64,000 nucleotides of DNA from Psychrobacter immobilis (GTDB taxonomy: Bacteria > Pseudomonadota > Gammaproteobacteria > Pseudomonadales > Moraxellaceae): the NCBI GenBank assembly GCA_904846265.1, contig CAJHAA010000002.1, forward strand, positions 1 to 64,000, read 5' to 3'. This document shows, one piece after another, positions 54,175 to 63,289 of the stretch. Position numbers and translations under genes: made by a program. The notes under the pieces are model-generated. The model saw only the letters and a list, made by a program, of their open reading frames with translations. It searched no databases and was not told the DNA's origin. Numbering within the stretch: the stretch's first letter is position 1; every line of letters starts with the position of its first letter.

Positions 54175-55791
54175 TTAAATCTCAGTAGCACTTGAATCAT
54201 TATCAACGTTTAAATCATCTAAAGGTGTCTCATCAATACCGTGATTCACATCAGCCATAGCTAACGGAAAGCCGCGTTGCTCAGCGAGTGTGCGCGCGAC
54301 TTCATCAATTGCCACGCTATCGTGTTTTGTCAAATACGCCCAATTATGAGCATAACGATTGCGGTTGGCTGGCGTGTCATGATCGATTAAGCCAAGTTCA
54401 GTCAATTCATCAACGATTTGATCGGCAGCAATCAAAGTCGAGGATGCTTTGACGTTTTCCGCACGAGCATAGCGAATATTAGAGTACAAGCTTACATCAG
54501 CCACTCGCAGCGTATCGTCTTCACCGGGAATTTGCTGCCCACCATATAGCGCGTTACCGACCGTACGTGCGCTATGGAAGGTCGGTACAAACTCCGCTAC
54601 ATAATCAATCGCTTGCTGACTACGCGCTTGTAACGGTGCCTTATCCCAGCCATCTTCGATATAGTGCACATACTGCGGCGGCAGCTTAGGTTGGGCGCTG
54701 TCTTTGCTAGAGGCGACCAAGCCATCATTGAATAGCGTGATAAATTTGCTCATGCCATGTATTTGAAAATAACCACCGGGGTAAGGTGTGAGTTGTGCCA
54801 TGCCTTCTGGTGTGCCGCGACTGCCATAAACGATAATCTCTGGTATCTGTCCGCCGGTATTATCCCAGTGGGTAATATAAGACGATTTAAACTCGACCAT
54901 ACGCGTGACTTTGACCCCGACCATATCGTCGATGACGCCAGTACGAAAACCGCACGCGTTGATTAAATAATCCACTTCGATAGATTCAATTGTATTTTTG
55001 GTCTCAGATTCGGTTGTAAGCTTAGTTTCAGAGCTGGCAGCTCGTTGATAATCAATACGCCATTTAGTGACATGATGGTCTGCGTTTGAGCAATTTTCAC
55101 AATCAACAGGCATGACTTGCTTAACCTGTGTATCGGTAAAGACGTGTGCATGCTCATAATCTGCTAATGCCAATTGCGCAGAGGCCGCCAAGCGAAAAAT
55201 ATTCCAGCCGTACTCTTGCACGACAATCAGTGGAAACTTGACTTTATTTAAGTCCAAATACTTAGCGACTGGTATCATCCATTCATCAATCGACCGCGGC
55301 ACAGTGACTTGTTCACGTTCTGACAGCGCAATGAGTTGCTCATGACTATAAAGCTGATAATAGTTTTCAGGTTCGCCCAACACTTTGTTATTAGCATCTT
55401 CGGCGATAAGCTTACGATACGCATCAGTCAAGATATCTAGACGTGGTAGCAAGTCTTCTGGCAAGCCTTCATCGCGAGTTGGTACGGCAAATACTGTTGG
55501 GCGAACATCGATGGTATAAGGATAAAGGCGCAATATATCGATACATTGTTTGAGAAGAGCCACACAATCTTCATCAGGAATTTCGCGGTATAGATTGCCG
55601 CCAGCATGCAAGTGACACATCGGTGGACCATCAATCAGCGATTTGTTTTTTTCAAATACATAAGTTTCAAGCCCCAATGCCGCAAGGCGAATAGCAATGG
55701 TTGCTCCTGCCGTACCACCACCAAGAATACCGACACGTTTGGCAGAGTGCGCTTGGTTTTTCACTGGGTTTTTAATGAAAGAGTGAGTCAT
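54175..55791 (-). CDS. FAD-dependent oxidoreductase of unknown substrate
   Basis: This 538-residue soluble protein has an N-terminal FAD-binding Rossmann motif RVGILGGGTAGATIAIRLAA at about residues 19-38 and ends the motif with ETYVFEKN. MCHLHAGGNLYREIPDEDC is a distinctive segment after it. The C-terminal half contains DYLINACGFRTGVIDDMVG and GTPEGMAQLTPYPGGYFQIHG. It resembles the DAO-like flavoproteins sometimes annotated near malate:quinone oxidoreductase, but no substrate-defining motif was identified. Its ATG is preceded at a distance by AAGGATA. It stands alone between two terminator or intergenic regions. Confidence 0.82.
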   Translation of the reverse strand: MTHSFIKNPVKNQAHSAKRVGILGGGTAGATIAIRLAALGLETYVFEKNKSLIDGPPMCHLHAGGNLYREIPDEDCVALLKQCIDILRLYPYTIDVRPTVFAVPTRDEGLPEDLLPRLDILTDAYRKLIAEDANNKVLGEPENYYQLYSHEQLIALSEREQVTVPRSIDEWMIPVAKYLDLNKVKFPLIVVQEYGWNIFRLAASAQLALADYEHAHVFTDTQVKQVMPVDCENCSNADHHVTKWRIDYQRAASSETKLTTESETKNTIESIEVDYLINACGFRTGVIDDMVGVKVTRMVEFKSSYITHWDNTGGQIPEIIVYGSRGTPEGMAQLTPYPGGYFQIHGMSKFITLFNDGLVASSKDSAQPKLPPQYVHYIEDGWDKAPLQARSQQAIDYVAEFVPTFHSARTVGNALYGGQQIPGEDDTLRVADVSLYSNIRYARAENVKASSTLIAADQIVDELTELGLIDHDTPANRNRYAHNWAYLTKHDSVAIDEVARTLAEQRGFPLAMADVNHGIDETPLDDLNVDNDSSATEI

Positions 55792-56312
55792 TGTCGTTGT
55801 TATATCCTTAATAGCAGTTACAGCAGGTCATGCTCGGTGTATTTGTTAAATGTTTTATTCTAAAATCTTATTTTAAAAAATTTGTCCTAATGGATGTTGT
55901 TCTAAGCCGTTTATAACTATTGATATGCGTGCAAAGGACGTCAAGTTCAATATGCATATAAAGCCGCAAGGGTCATATTTGTCATTGTGTAGTAATTCTT
56001 AAGCTGTATAGGGTATTCTACGAAAAATGATAACCAATATGACGGCAAATACGTAAGTAGATAGGTGAGTTTTGTCAATGAATGGCTATGGCGCTTGATA
56101 GTAATGGCTATGCCAGTTTACCCAATTTGCAAATACATAAGCTTTTGTAAATTTATATATGGATAGAAACGACTGCGCTGTTGCATATGCTATATTAAAA
56201 CTGCTTGAAGTCAGCGGTAGGTTTTTTTTGCCGTTTAAATCGTCTGACGATGAGAAAAATCCAAATAAAAACTTATGATGATAATCACAATCAAAATGAC
56301 AAGGAAGTTATT
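55792..56312. other. 521-base intergenic region
   Basis: No gene or RNA was recognised. A frame running into the lipoprotein gene from 56205 is not counted because the ribosome site and signal peptide mark ATG 56313 as the start. The region is AT-rich and presumably carries the two divergent promoters. Confidence 0.55.
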
Positions 56313-56747
56313 ATGAAACGTATGCTTATATTATCGGCTCTCACCGGTGTTTTAACGCTTACTGGTTGTACTACGTTAAACAATGTATTCGGCAATGATG
56401 ATTCTGGCATGCATGATGTACAAGCCACCAATAAAAATACCGCGCCAGTCGCGAGTAAAAACGGCATGTTAGTCGATGCAAGCAATCACATGACCTTATA
56501 TACCTTTGACAAAGATGGGATGAACAAATCAGAGTGTGGGAGTGCCTGTCTAATTGCTTGGCCAGCATTTATGGCACCGAGTAATGCCAAAGCATCAGGG
56601 CAGTTTGCAGCATTTCAACGTGAAGATGGCAAGTATCAATGGGCGGTAAATGGTAAACCGTTGTATTTCTATGCCAATGACACAAAGGTGGGCGATAAAG
56701 ATGGTGACAATAAACTGGGCGTTTGGCATATCGTCAAAACCAAGTAA
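56313..56747 (+). CDS. Secreted-repeat (PF03640-type) lipoprotein
   Basis: This 144-residue protein has a lipoprotein signal MKRMLILSALTGVLTLTGC with acylated Cys19. The mature part matches the secreted-repeat family (COG4315), with two repeats, LVDASNHMTLYTFDKDG and WAVNGKPLYFYANDTKVGDK. CGSACLIAWPAFMAP lies between them and ends the first repeat. Family members are surface or periplasmic proteins of unknown function. ATG 56313 is chosen over the 36-codon upstream extension because AAGGAAG precedes it and it opens the signal peptide. A terminator follows the gene. Confidence 0.9.
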   Translation: MKRMLILSALTGVLTLTGCTTLNNVFGNDDSGMHDVQATNKNTAPVASKNGMLVDASNHMTLYTFDKDGMNKSECGSACLIAWPAFMAPSNAKASGQFAAFQREDGKYQWAVNGKPLYFYANDTKVGDKDGDNKLGVWHIVKTK

Positions 56748-56788
56748 AGTAAGCCCATTGTCTACCGAAATGAAAGACAATTAGCATC

Positions 56789-56820
56789 AAAAAAGCAGCC
56801 ATCGTAATGGCTGCTTTTTT
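56789..56820. terminator. Bidirectional terminator after the lipoprotein gene
   Basis: The stem GCAGCCAT/ATGGCTGC with loop CGTA is flanked by six A and six T. It also serves the convergent FemAB-like gene. A near-identical hairpin occurs at 58094-58127. Confidence 0.93.
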
Positions 56821-56856
56821 ATTGGCTTGAATGATTAGAATCGTAAAATAACGCGA

Positions 56857-57945
56857 TCAAATATCTGCCAAAGCTTCAGCTTGTTCAGTCTCCAAGATAG
56901 TTTCTTTAGTAGGCTCTTTTCTATATAAAGGGAAAAATTCGGAGCGTAAATCATTTTCGGTGAACCAGCTATTAGCGACTAATGCTGCGTATTTTGCTGG
57001 ATTAACGACGAGTCTATAAGTTTTGAATAATAACTCTTGTGAGCTAAACCCTTTTTTATACTCGTATAAAGAATCTAGATTAGAGCCTACGCCGCCGCCA
57101 AGATGCAGTAATTTATAATGATTGGTTCGGCCCCAATCACGAGCCACATGGGTAATGAGCTTGGAAGGTTGTAGATGGGTATAGGCGTTGAGCGTGCCTC
57201 CGAGATGAAACTGCATAATCCCCGATTCTTTGCAGATTGTGTAGATAGAGGAACCAATGGCTTTATTATCCTGATAGGCAGTTATCAGTAGTATTCTGTC
57301 TTGCAAATTTTCGAGCAAATTAAAAAAGTAATCATCATCAAAGAAGTAGTACTGATCTGCCTTCACCTGCGCCATCGTTTCTTTGTAAATATTGGAAAAC
57401 ATCACTGCATTCTCTCTGGTTAAACGCTCAATTTTTGTCACGACATCCATTTTTAAGGCTTTTTTAATGCCTCTACGATGACGATTTTGAGTCTCGCTCC
57501 AGTGCTCCTCTTCAGATTTACTCAAGTCAGACATCAATGTCAATCCATGAGTGAGTGCTTTGCCGACCGTTGGTAGCCACTCTTTATTGATGATTGGATG
57601 CAGTCGCATGAATAAAGACACACAGCCTTTTGCTAAGAGAAAGCCCCTTACTTCTGCCAATATTATGTCTAATTCGGCATCAGTGAGAGACTTGTCCATG
57701 ACAGGACCGCCGTAACCATAAGTAGAAGTCGCATCCCAATGCTCTGAGTCGAGTTCTCTTATAATGAGAGGTAAAAATATTTTTTTATTGTTATAAGTGG
57801 CAATCACTCCTTGAGGAGTGCCTTTATCGACAATAGCTGATGCAGCAATCCAACCAGATAAGTGATAAATATCAAAGTGATAATCAGCGATGTTTTTATC
57901 CCATTCAGTATTTATCTCGGCAAAGTCTACCTGTACTGTATCCAT
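56857..57945 (-). CDS. FemAB-like GNAT acyltransferase
   Basis: This 362-residue soluble protein has the double-GNAT layout of the FemAB-like family, which includes peptidoglycan interpeptide-bridge enzymes and exopolysaccharide-associated acyltransferases. Supporting segments are YHLSGWIAASAIVDKGTPQG, DATSTYGYGGPVMDKSL, WSETQNRHRRGIKKALKM, VKADQYYFFDDDYFF and LLHLGGGVGSNLDSLYEYKK. Such proteins without a bridge pathway in Gram-negatives usually act in polysaccharide modification, and no such genes lie nearby here. The gene lies between two near-identical terminators. Function is inferred by family only. A weak GGGAG-type site precedes the ATG. Confidence 0.8.
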   Translation of the reverse strand: MDTVQVDFAEINTEWDKNIADYHFDIYHLSGWIAASAIVDKGTPQGVIATYNNKKIFLPLIIRELDSEHWDATSTYGYGGPVMDKSLTDAELDIILAEVRGFLLAKGCVSLFMRLHPIINKEWLPTVGKALTHGLTLMSDLSKSEEEHWSETQNRHRRGIKKALKMDVVTKIERLTRENAVMFSNIYKETMAQVKADQYYFFDDDYFFNLLENLQDRILLITAYQDNKAIGSSIYTICKESGIMQFHLGGTLNAYTHLQPSKLITHVARDWGRTNHYKLLHLGGGVGSNLDSLYEYKKGFSSQELLFKTYRLVVNPAKYAALVANSWFTENDLRSEFFPLYRKEPTKETILETEQAEALADI

Positions 57946-58093
57946 CTTTCTGCTCCCTCAGCGTTATGTTTTATATTCGTAAATCCGTATATATGAATAT
58001 AACAATAAAAACTGAGGTTAACAAGCAAATGGAAAGTATTTATGCGATTTATTGAATATATATAAATGTCGAGTGAGTTGATTCATTATTGTC

Positions 58094-58127
58094 AAAAAAG
58101 CAGCCACTATGATGGCTGCTTTTTTTT
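58094..58127 (-). terminator. Terminator of the YceI gene
   Basis: The stem GCAGCCA(C)/ATGGCTGC with flanking A and T runs lies 47 bases after the YceI stop on the minus strand. Confidence 0.9.
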
Positions 58128-58173
58128 AGAGTATGTAGAGGAAGTAGCGATTTGTGCTTGACTAAAATTAGAC

Positions 58174-58797
58174 TTATTTAGATTTTTTGTTGGTTTGCGC
58201 TTTTTTCTCTATCAACTCACCATCGATTTGGATCGGGACATCGGTGGTAATACCATCTGCGAAAGCTGTCATACCATAGGCTGCGCGATCAATATTACCC
58301 GTTGCACGGAAGCCAATAACGGGCTCTTTGGTAAGAGGGCTGTTGGCGATTTTATTCAAAGTCACATCCAAAGTTAATGGTTTGGTTTGACCTAACATAG
58401 TAAAGTCACCTGTGACCTTGGCTTGTTGCGGATTTATAAATTTTACGCTGGTTGATTTAAAGGTCATGGTTGGATATTTAGTGACGTTAAAAAATTCAGC
58501 CTTTTTTAAATGCTCATCACGTGCATCCCAATTGGTGTCAATGCTATCGGTTGCAATGGTGAAGCTCATATTGGTTTTACTGGGTGATTTGACGTCGTAA
58601 TTTACGACCCCTTTGACGTCGTTAAAATGACCCATGGTGGTCGAAAATCCTAAATGATTGACAGAAAACCCCACACGGGTGTGCGAGTCGTCTAATTGCC
58701 ATTGACTAGGTAATGCCGCACCTGCAACAGTGGTGAGTGCCAGTGCTGAGCTGATAAACAGGGCTTTTGCGCTATTCTTCATAACAGTATTTATCAT
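58174..58797 (-). CDS. YceI family periplasmic protein
   Basis: This 207-residue protein has a signal peptide (residues 1 to about 27, AGA then ALPSQWQLDD) followed by the YceI lipocalin-like barrel. Typical segments are LDDSHTRVGFSVNHLGFSTT with GHFNDVKGV, and ATDSIDTNWDARDEHLKKAE with FFNVTKYPTMTF. A late segment IDRAAYGMTAFADGIT completes it. YceI proteins bind isoprenoid lipids such as polyprenyl chains in the periplasm; the role in this strain is unknown. AAGGACA precedes the ATG at 58797. The C-terminus is lysine-rich. It is monocistronic. Confidence 0.93.
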   Translation of the reverse strand: MINTVMKNSAKALFISSALALTTVAGAALPSQWQLDDSHTRVGFSVNHLGFSTTMGHFNDVKGVVNYDVKSPSKTNMSFTIATDSIDTNWDARDEHLKKAEFFNVTKYPTMTFKSTSVKFINPQQAKVTGDFTMLGQTKPLTLDVTLNKIANSPLTKEPVIGFRATGNIDRAAYGMTAFADGITTDVPIQIDGELIEKKAQTNKKSK

Positions 58798-59262
58798 TAT
58801 ATTGTCCTTATTGAGTGTTTATAAATAGTGGGTGCTTGATTAATGAGGCGACATCAGACAGTATCCATCATCATTAACAAATGATTAACATCAAAAATAA
58901 TTATTAACTAAATCTAAACTTAAGATATTTATTGGTTATTTAAACTAATTTAATATTATACTTACATAGCGTATCCCTCTCAACAAAATAGAGATTTTGG
59001 TGACAACTTATCACATATATCACTCACAACTGCTGCTTGCGTCTAGCGGTAAAAACCGTTAAAATCGCGTTTTGATTTTCCCGCTGGGGAAAGGCTAAGT
59101 GAGCAGAGGAATGGTGTTGGGTGCTGGAATAAGCCAGTGACGCAGCTGCCATACTTATCAATGTCCTTAGTGCCTCAGTTACGTATGTCATGACTTGTTT
59201 GACACATCGTCTAAGATGGTGTTCAAGAGTGTTATACATACATCGGACATAGAGAGTTTATT
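58798..59262. other. 465-base leader and intergenic region of the L31 type B gene
   Basis: The first part is AT-rich and featureless. From about 59030 the sequence becomes less AT-rich and contains small hairpins, AGCGGT/ACCGTT at 59045-59060 and a perfect 6-bp TTTCCC/GGGAAA at 59077-59092. It could be a structured 5' leader. I did not find a recognisable Zur palindrome. Confidence 0.5.
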
Positions 59263-59544
59263 ATGCGTAAAGATATCCATCCTAATTACCAAGAAGTTTT
59301 ATTCCATGACACTAACGCTGACGTGTTTTTCTTAACTCGTTCAACCGTTAAAACCAAAACCACTCGTGAATACGAAGGGTCAGAATATCCATACTACCCA
59401 CTTGATATCTCAAGTGCGTCGCATCCATTCTATACTGGCGAACAACGCAAAACTTCTACTGAAGGCCGTGTTGCTAGCTTCAACAAACGTTTTGGTGCAT
59501 TTGGTGGCCGTAAGAAAGCTGCTGATACTGACGCTGCAGAATAA
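59263..59544 (+). CDS. rpmE2: Ribosomal protein L31, type B (zinc-free paralog)
   Basis: This 93-residue protein is the type B (YkgM-like) L31. It begins [20 protein letters not shown], contains [17 protein letters not shown], and ends [20 protein letters not shown] followed by NKRFGAFGG. No cysteine is present, so the zinc-binding CxxC of type A is absent. In many bacteria type B L31 replaces type A when zinc is short. Whether a type A copy exists elsewhere cannot be seen here. AGAGAG lies upstream of the ATG. A strong terminator follows. Confidence 0.95.
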   Translation: MRKDIHPNYQEVLFHDTNADVFFLTRSTVKTKTTREYEGSEYPYYPLDISSASHPFYTGEQRKTSTEGRVASFNKRFGAFGGRKKAADTDAAE

Positions 59545-59615
59545 TTCACACCTATTGCGTGATATTATTTTGAGCATGTGTTTTCTCAAACATGCACAGC
59601 TATAGTATTAAGAAC

Positions 59616-59650
59616 AAAAAAAACCGCTGACTATTCAGCGGTTTTTTTTT
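59616..59650. terminator. Bidirectional terminator after L31
   Basis: The stem ACCGCTGA/TCAGCGGT is flanked by long A and T runs. It serves L31 on plus and the convergent SGNH hydrolase gene on minus. Confidence 0.93.
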
Positions 59651-59684
59651 GTTTAGATTTTTAGAAGTAACGGCTCAATGGTTT

Positions 59685-60527
59685 TTAATCAGTCAACTCA
59701 GCATCGGAAGGGTTCAGTAACTGTATAATCAACTCTGACAATTGCTGCGCCCAATAGCCATACATGAGGCTGCTAGGATGAAAACCGTCACTGGCAAACA
59801 TCACTTTGATATCGATTGGAGTACCGTTCGAATGCTCTGCTATCATTCTTGGAAAGTCAGTGGCCATGTAGGTGACACTATCATGAGCGGCGCAAACTTG
59901 CTGCAATGTCTTATCAAGGATAGAGGCTTTAGCACCCACAAAGTTACTCAGCGGGGCAGGTATCGCAGGCATTTGTGCCATCGGCGGCAGGCTTAAAAAA
60001 ATCAACTCTCGCACGCCAAATTTACGCTGAGCGATAGCGATAATACTTTCAATTTGCTGTTGCCATTTATCCACAGAGACTTTAGAGGTGGTGTCGTTAA
60101 CGCCGACACTTAGTACCATCACATCAACAGGCTGGCTAGGCGCGGGTAGAACATAAAGTCTACGCAAGATATCAAAGCTGGTATGCCCCGTCGTCGCTTG
60201 CAATGACCAGTTCAGTATATCAAACTGGTTGTGGATAGCAGACTGCTGCGTCAAAACAGGAATTAAGTTACCGACAAGCGCCTCTTGCTGCGTCTCACTA
60301 CCGACCCCAGCCGCTGCCGAATCGCCAACGACCATTAGGTTTAATGTTCGCTTGTGCGCTTCCTTTAGCGATTCAATCGCGTCATTTAATTGAACTTGCC
60401 CGTGCCTTTCGCCATTTGGCTCAGGTAGACGTACCGTATCACGCTTAATTTTGCGCCCTTGATAAAGATAAATAGGAGCAAGCAGTACATCTCTTGCCAC
60501 CGAGGCGATTTTATTGCTATTTATCAT
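59685..60527 (-). CDS. SGNH/GDSL-type hydrolase
   Basis: This 280-residue protein has the SGNH nucleophile motif LMVVGDSAAAGVGSETQ (Ser in GDSAA), a glycine-bearing block near TTGHTSFDILRRL, the asparagine in VMVLSVGVNDTTSKV and the catalytic DGFHPSSLMYGYWAQ (Asp and His). Substrate could be a lipid, acetyl ester or carbohydrate. The frame extends 16 codons further upstream into nadV, but ATG 60527, four bases after the nadV stop and preceded by AGGATGG, is preferred. No clean signal peptide is visible, so it is likely cytoplasmic. It is probably translated from the nadV transcript. Confidence 0.85.
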   Translation of the reverse strand: MINSNKIASVARDVLLAPIYLYQGRKIKRDTVRLPEPNGERHGQVQLNDAIESLKEAHKRTLNLMVVGDSAAAGVGSETQQEALVGNLIPVLTQQSAIHNQFDILNWSLQATTGHTSFDILRRLYVLPAPSQPVDVMVLSVGVNDTTSKVSVDKWQQQIESIIAIAQRKFGVRELIFLSLPPMAQMPAIPAPLSNFVGAKASILDKTLQQVCAAHDSVTYMATDFPRMIAEHSNGTPIDIKVMFASDGFHPSSLMYGYWAQQLSELIIQLLNPSDAELTD

Positions 60528-60531
60528 ATTG

Positions 60532-61929
60532 CTACCATCCTGCACGCTCCCGAATAGTGGTGAGATTGTCTTCAATTAATAATTTACCATCGACATAAAT
60601 ATCACGCAGTAGGTTATCTGCGTCTGCAGATAGGTCTTCAGCCTTGATGGTTTTTAGCTGTCCATTGCTGTTTTTGACCAGCGCCAAACGTCCCTTCTTT
60701 GAGCGTTTTGAGCGGCTGGTAATCGGGTCTTTATAGATGTCTGTCCATGTGCCATCGATAGAGATAGCACTGGCTTTCATCGCCCAGCTCATGGTGTCGC
60801 GGTTGACTTGTTGTAATAGACCACCGCCCATACCAAATGTTACATTATCTGCGCTAAAGCCTGCTTTCATGACCACATCAATGATCTTAGTTAAGCTTTG
60901 TGGGCTAATGCCATCCCCTTGGATGACACGTACATAATCAGGCAGCACTTTATAGCCTTTACTATTAATCGTTGTTCCAAATTTTACTGCCAAGCGCTCT
61001 AAGGCTTCGCGAACCACTTTGGCAGGCTCACCACTATCGGGTCGGATAACCAAAGTCCCGCCCATATTTTTCACATCATCTTTTAAGCTGCCGCCCCAGA
61101 TATTATCGATGGCGTTCCATAAGTCGTAGCTGTCAGAGACCACTGAGAAGCTTTTACCTACGCCGCCAAACTGCTCAATCATATTGGCAAAAGCAGCGGT
61201 TTCGCCATCACGACCCCACGCGGTCATGGTGCTATGCTCAGCGGCAGGAATAGAAAACGCGGGCATGTCTTTATCCATGTGGTACCAGCGGCTGGCAGCC
61301 ACCAACGCTGTCATCGAATCGGTTCCAGCAAAGTTCACCAAATGCGCTAAGCTGCCGAGCGCGACAGACTCTTGACTAGATGCCCCGCGCGAGCCGAAAT
61401 CGTGCAAACGAAAAGTGAGCGATTCGGTATTGTCCGCAGATTTTTCTAACGCCTGACGAATAATGCCTTTGCAGTAATGCGAGACACTAGCGACGGTTGA
61501 TGGATACCAAATGGCACGGAGTAGCGCCGTTTCGATATAGCTTGGTAGCCAATAAAACTCAGGATCAGTGTTGATAACTTGGCAGACCACATTGGACACG
61601 GGTACGATGTTGCCTTCAGGGATGGCTTCGATACGTAGTGGTAAATAACCGCCATGTTTATCAACCAAACGCTCCCAGCCAGCACGGTTAAAAGTCAAAC
61701 CATGTGCTTGAATGACCATTTCGGCTTCATCAATGTCTTGATGAGTGATTGGTGTACTAAGGTATTCCTTAATAAAGGCTTGCAAGCCAAAGAACACCAC
61801 ATCGTAGTCGCCTTTACGCGCCTCAATATAGCTGGACAGGTACTCACTACCTTTTGGGTATTGCACCCAATGTGAGGTTTTGTAGCTGTCGCTATTTAGA
61901 ATTAAATTGTTTAAATTGCTGGTATACAT
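60532..61929 (-). CDS. nadV: Nicotinamide phosphoribosyltransferase
   Basis: NadV makes NMN from nicotinamide and PRPP, the entry to NAD salvage without deamidation. The 465 residues match the NAMPT family. SYKTSHWVQYPKGSEYLSSY lies near the start, followed by RLHDFGSRGASSQESVALG and the catalytic-region IPAAEHSTMTAWGRDGE. VSDSYDLWNAIDNIWGG and TLVIRPDSGEPAKVV complete it, the last with the phosphate-binding DSG. ATG 61929 is preferred over GTG 61932 because AGGAG is seven bases upstream. NadM-Nudix, which adenylates NMN, is encoded 133 bases upstream on the same strand. The SGNH gene follows within four bases. Confidence 0.95.
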   Translation of the reverse strand: MYTSNLNNLILNSDSYKTSHWVQYPKGSEYLSSYIEARKGDYDVVFFGLQAFIKEYLSTPITHQDIDEAEMVIQAHGLTFNRAGWERLVDKHGGYLPLRIEAIPEGNIVPVSNVVCQVINTDPEFYWLPSYIETALLRAIWYPSTVASVSHYCKGIIRQALEKSADNTESLTFRLHDFGSRGASSQESVALGSLAHLVNFAGTDSMTALVAASRWYHMDKDMPAFSIPAAEHSTMTAWGRDGETAAFANMIEQFGGVGKSFSVVSDSYDLWNAIDNIWGGSLKDDVKNMGGTLVIRPDSGEPAKVVREALERLAVKFGTTINSKGYKVLPDYVRVIQGDGISPQSLTKIIDVVMKAGFSADNVTFGMGGGLLQQVNRDTMSWAMKASAISIDGTWTDIYKDPITSRSKRSKKGRLALVKNSNGQLKTIKAEDLSADADNLLRDIYVDGKLLIEDNLTTIRERAGW

Positions 61930-62062
61930 CACAGAACTCCTCTGCTTTGAGATGCCGTAGCTGCGTTAATGAAAGAACAGTTACGGCGGTTAGCCCTTGC
62001 TGTCTATCAGCTTGGGCGTGGAAAATTGTTAATGAAAAATCGGATAATCGCCTGATAAAATC

Positions 62063-63112
62063 CTACAAACCAACCATTTTAGTAATGATCGCATAATGGT
62101 CTTCAAACATCATGGTGGCGTCAAGCTCAGCGAGTGGTAGCCAAAAAGCCGTGGCTGCATCGTCGCCGCCTTTCACTTTTGGCAAGCCTTTTGGGTCATT
62201 TTTAAGTTGAAAGTAAAAGGCTTGGGTAATTGTACGACCACGTGCTGAGCGATATGGGTCATCAAAGGTATGCTGACTATGACAAGAGCCGCGCAATACT
62301 GGTTCAGGGACTTTTAGGCGAGTCTCCTCACGTAGCTCACGGATACAGGCATCGAATAAGGTCTCTTTTGGATTTAAAAAGCCGCCTGGTAATGCCCACA
62401 GTCCGCGCCCTGGCATGCTGCGGCGCTCAACCAATAGAATATGTCCTGACTGGACAATCAGAGCATCCGCTGTCATAAAGGTTGGTGGATAAGGCGCTGA
62501 TTCCCACTGTCTTTTATATTTATCAATAAAGTCCGCTTCTTCGTGCAGATTTTGATATTCGTCTGTCTTTTTGAAGTCATTCAAAACCTTGCGCGTCGAC
62601 TCAGGCGTGCGTTCAGGAGTCGGGGTCGCGCCCATTAGATAGCTATCACGAATTGGGGTGGCGGATAGATTGTGATAGCTCGGTACTGAGACGGACGCCC
62701 AGTTGGGGAATAGCGATAAATAATATGAGGAGCTGTCTTTGGAATGACCAATCAAGCCGATATCAGTTTGCAAATCACCAGTGACAGACTTCACGCCTGC
62801 TTGCACGTACTGTAGCCAGCGCGTGTCGTTGTAGAGTGCATCATCTAGAGCAACGCAGTGAATACGTGCTGCTTCTGCTGCTGAATATGCGCCTTTAATC
62901 ATGGCAGCACGCTCAGCGACGCTGAATGGATTGCGTAAACTACGCGGTAAGTTAGCAGAGCCGATCAACATAATGACATTATCAGCACGCTTTAATGCTT
63001 CGTCGATAACCGCTTTATGTCCACGATGGAAGGGCTGGAAACGCCCGATAAAAACCAAATAACGATAGTGTTTATTGTCTTTAGCTGAACTTTGCTCTGA
63101 TGATTCGCTCAT
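62063..63112 (-). CDS. nadM: Bifunctional NMN adenylyltransferase/Nudix hydrolase (NadM-Nudix)
   Basis: This 349-residue fusion has an N-terminal NMN adenylyltransferase domain with LVFIGRFQPFHRGHKAVIDE (HxGH nucleotidyl motif) and PIRDSYLMG. The C-terminal Nudix domain has the box GGFLNPKETLFDACIRELRE continuing EETRL. The first half makes NAD from NMN and ATP, and the second probably hydrolyses ADP-ribose or related nucleotides. It forms the natural partner of nadV downstream. The Nudix box has arginine in place of the usual last glycine (EETRL). ATG 63112 is favoured over GTG 63121 by AGGAAAG spacing. Only 130 bases separate it from nadV. Confidence 0.94.
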   Translation of the reverse strand: MSESSEQSSAKDNKHYRYLVFIGRFQPFHRGHKAVIDEALKRADNVIMLIGSANLPRSLRNPFSVAERAAMIKGAYSAAEAARIHCVALDDALYNDTRWLQYVQAGVKSVTGDLQTDIGLIGHSKDSSSYYLSLFPNWASVSVPSYHNLSATPIRDSYLMGATPTPERTPESTRKVLNDFKKTDEYQNLHEEADFIDKYKRQWESAPYPPTFMTADALIVQSGHILLVERRSMPGRGLWALPGGFLNPKETLFDACIRELREETRLKVPEPVLRGSCHSQHTFDDPYRSARGRTITQAFYFQLKNDPKGLPKVKGGDDAATAFWLPLAELDATMMFEDHYAIITKMVGL

Positions 63113-63289
63113 ATACGCCACTTTCCTACTACGGATATTTCATTGGTTAAAATTTATTGAGTAAAAAGTAATGACGCCAATACTGACACAGCCCATCACT
63201 CGCTGACAAGTATAAAGATGTTTAGAGGCGTGCGGTTTTTGGTTATAGTCCGTACCATGCTGTAGTTAGGCTACAACTGCACCGCTATT

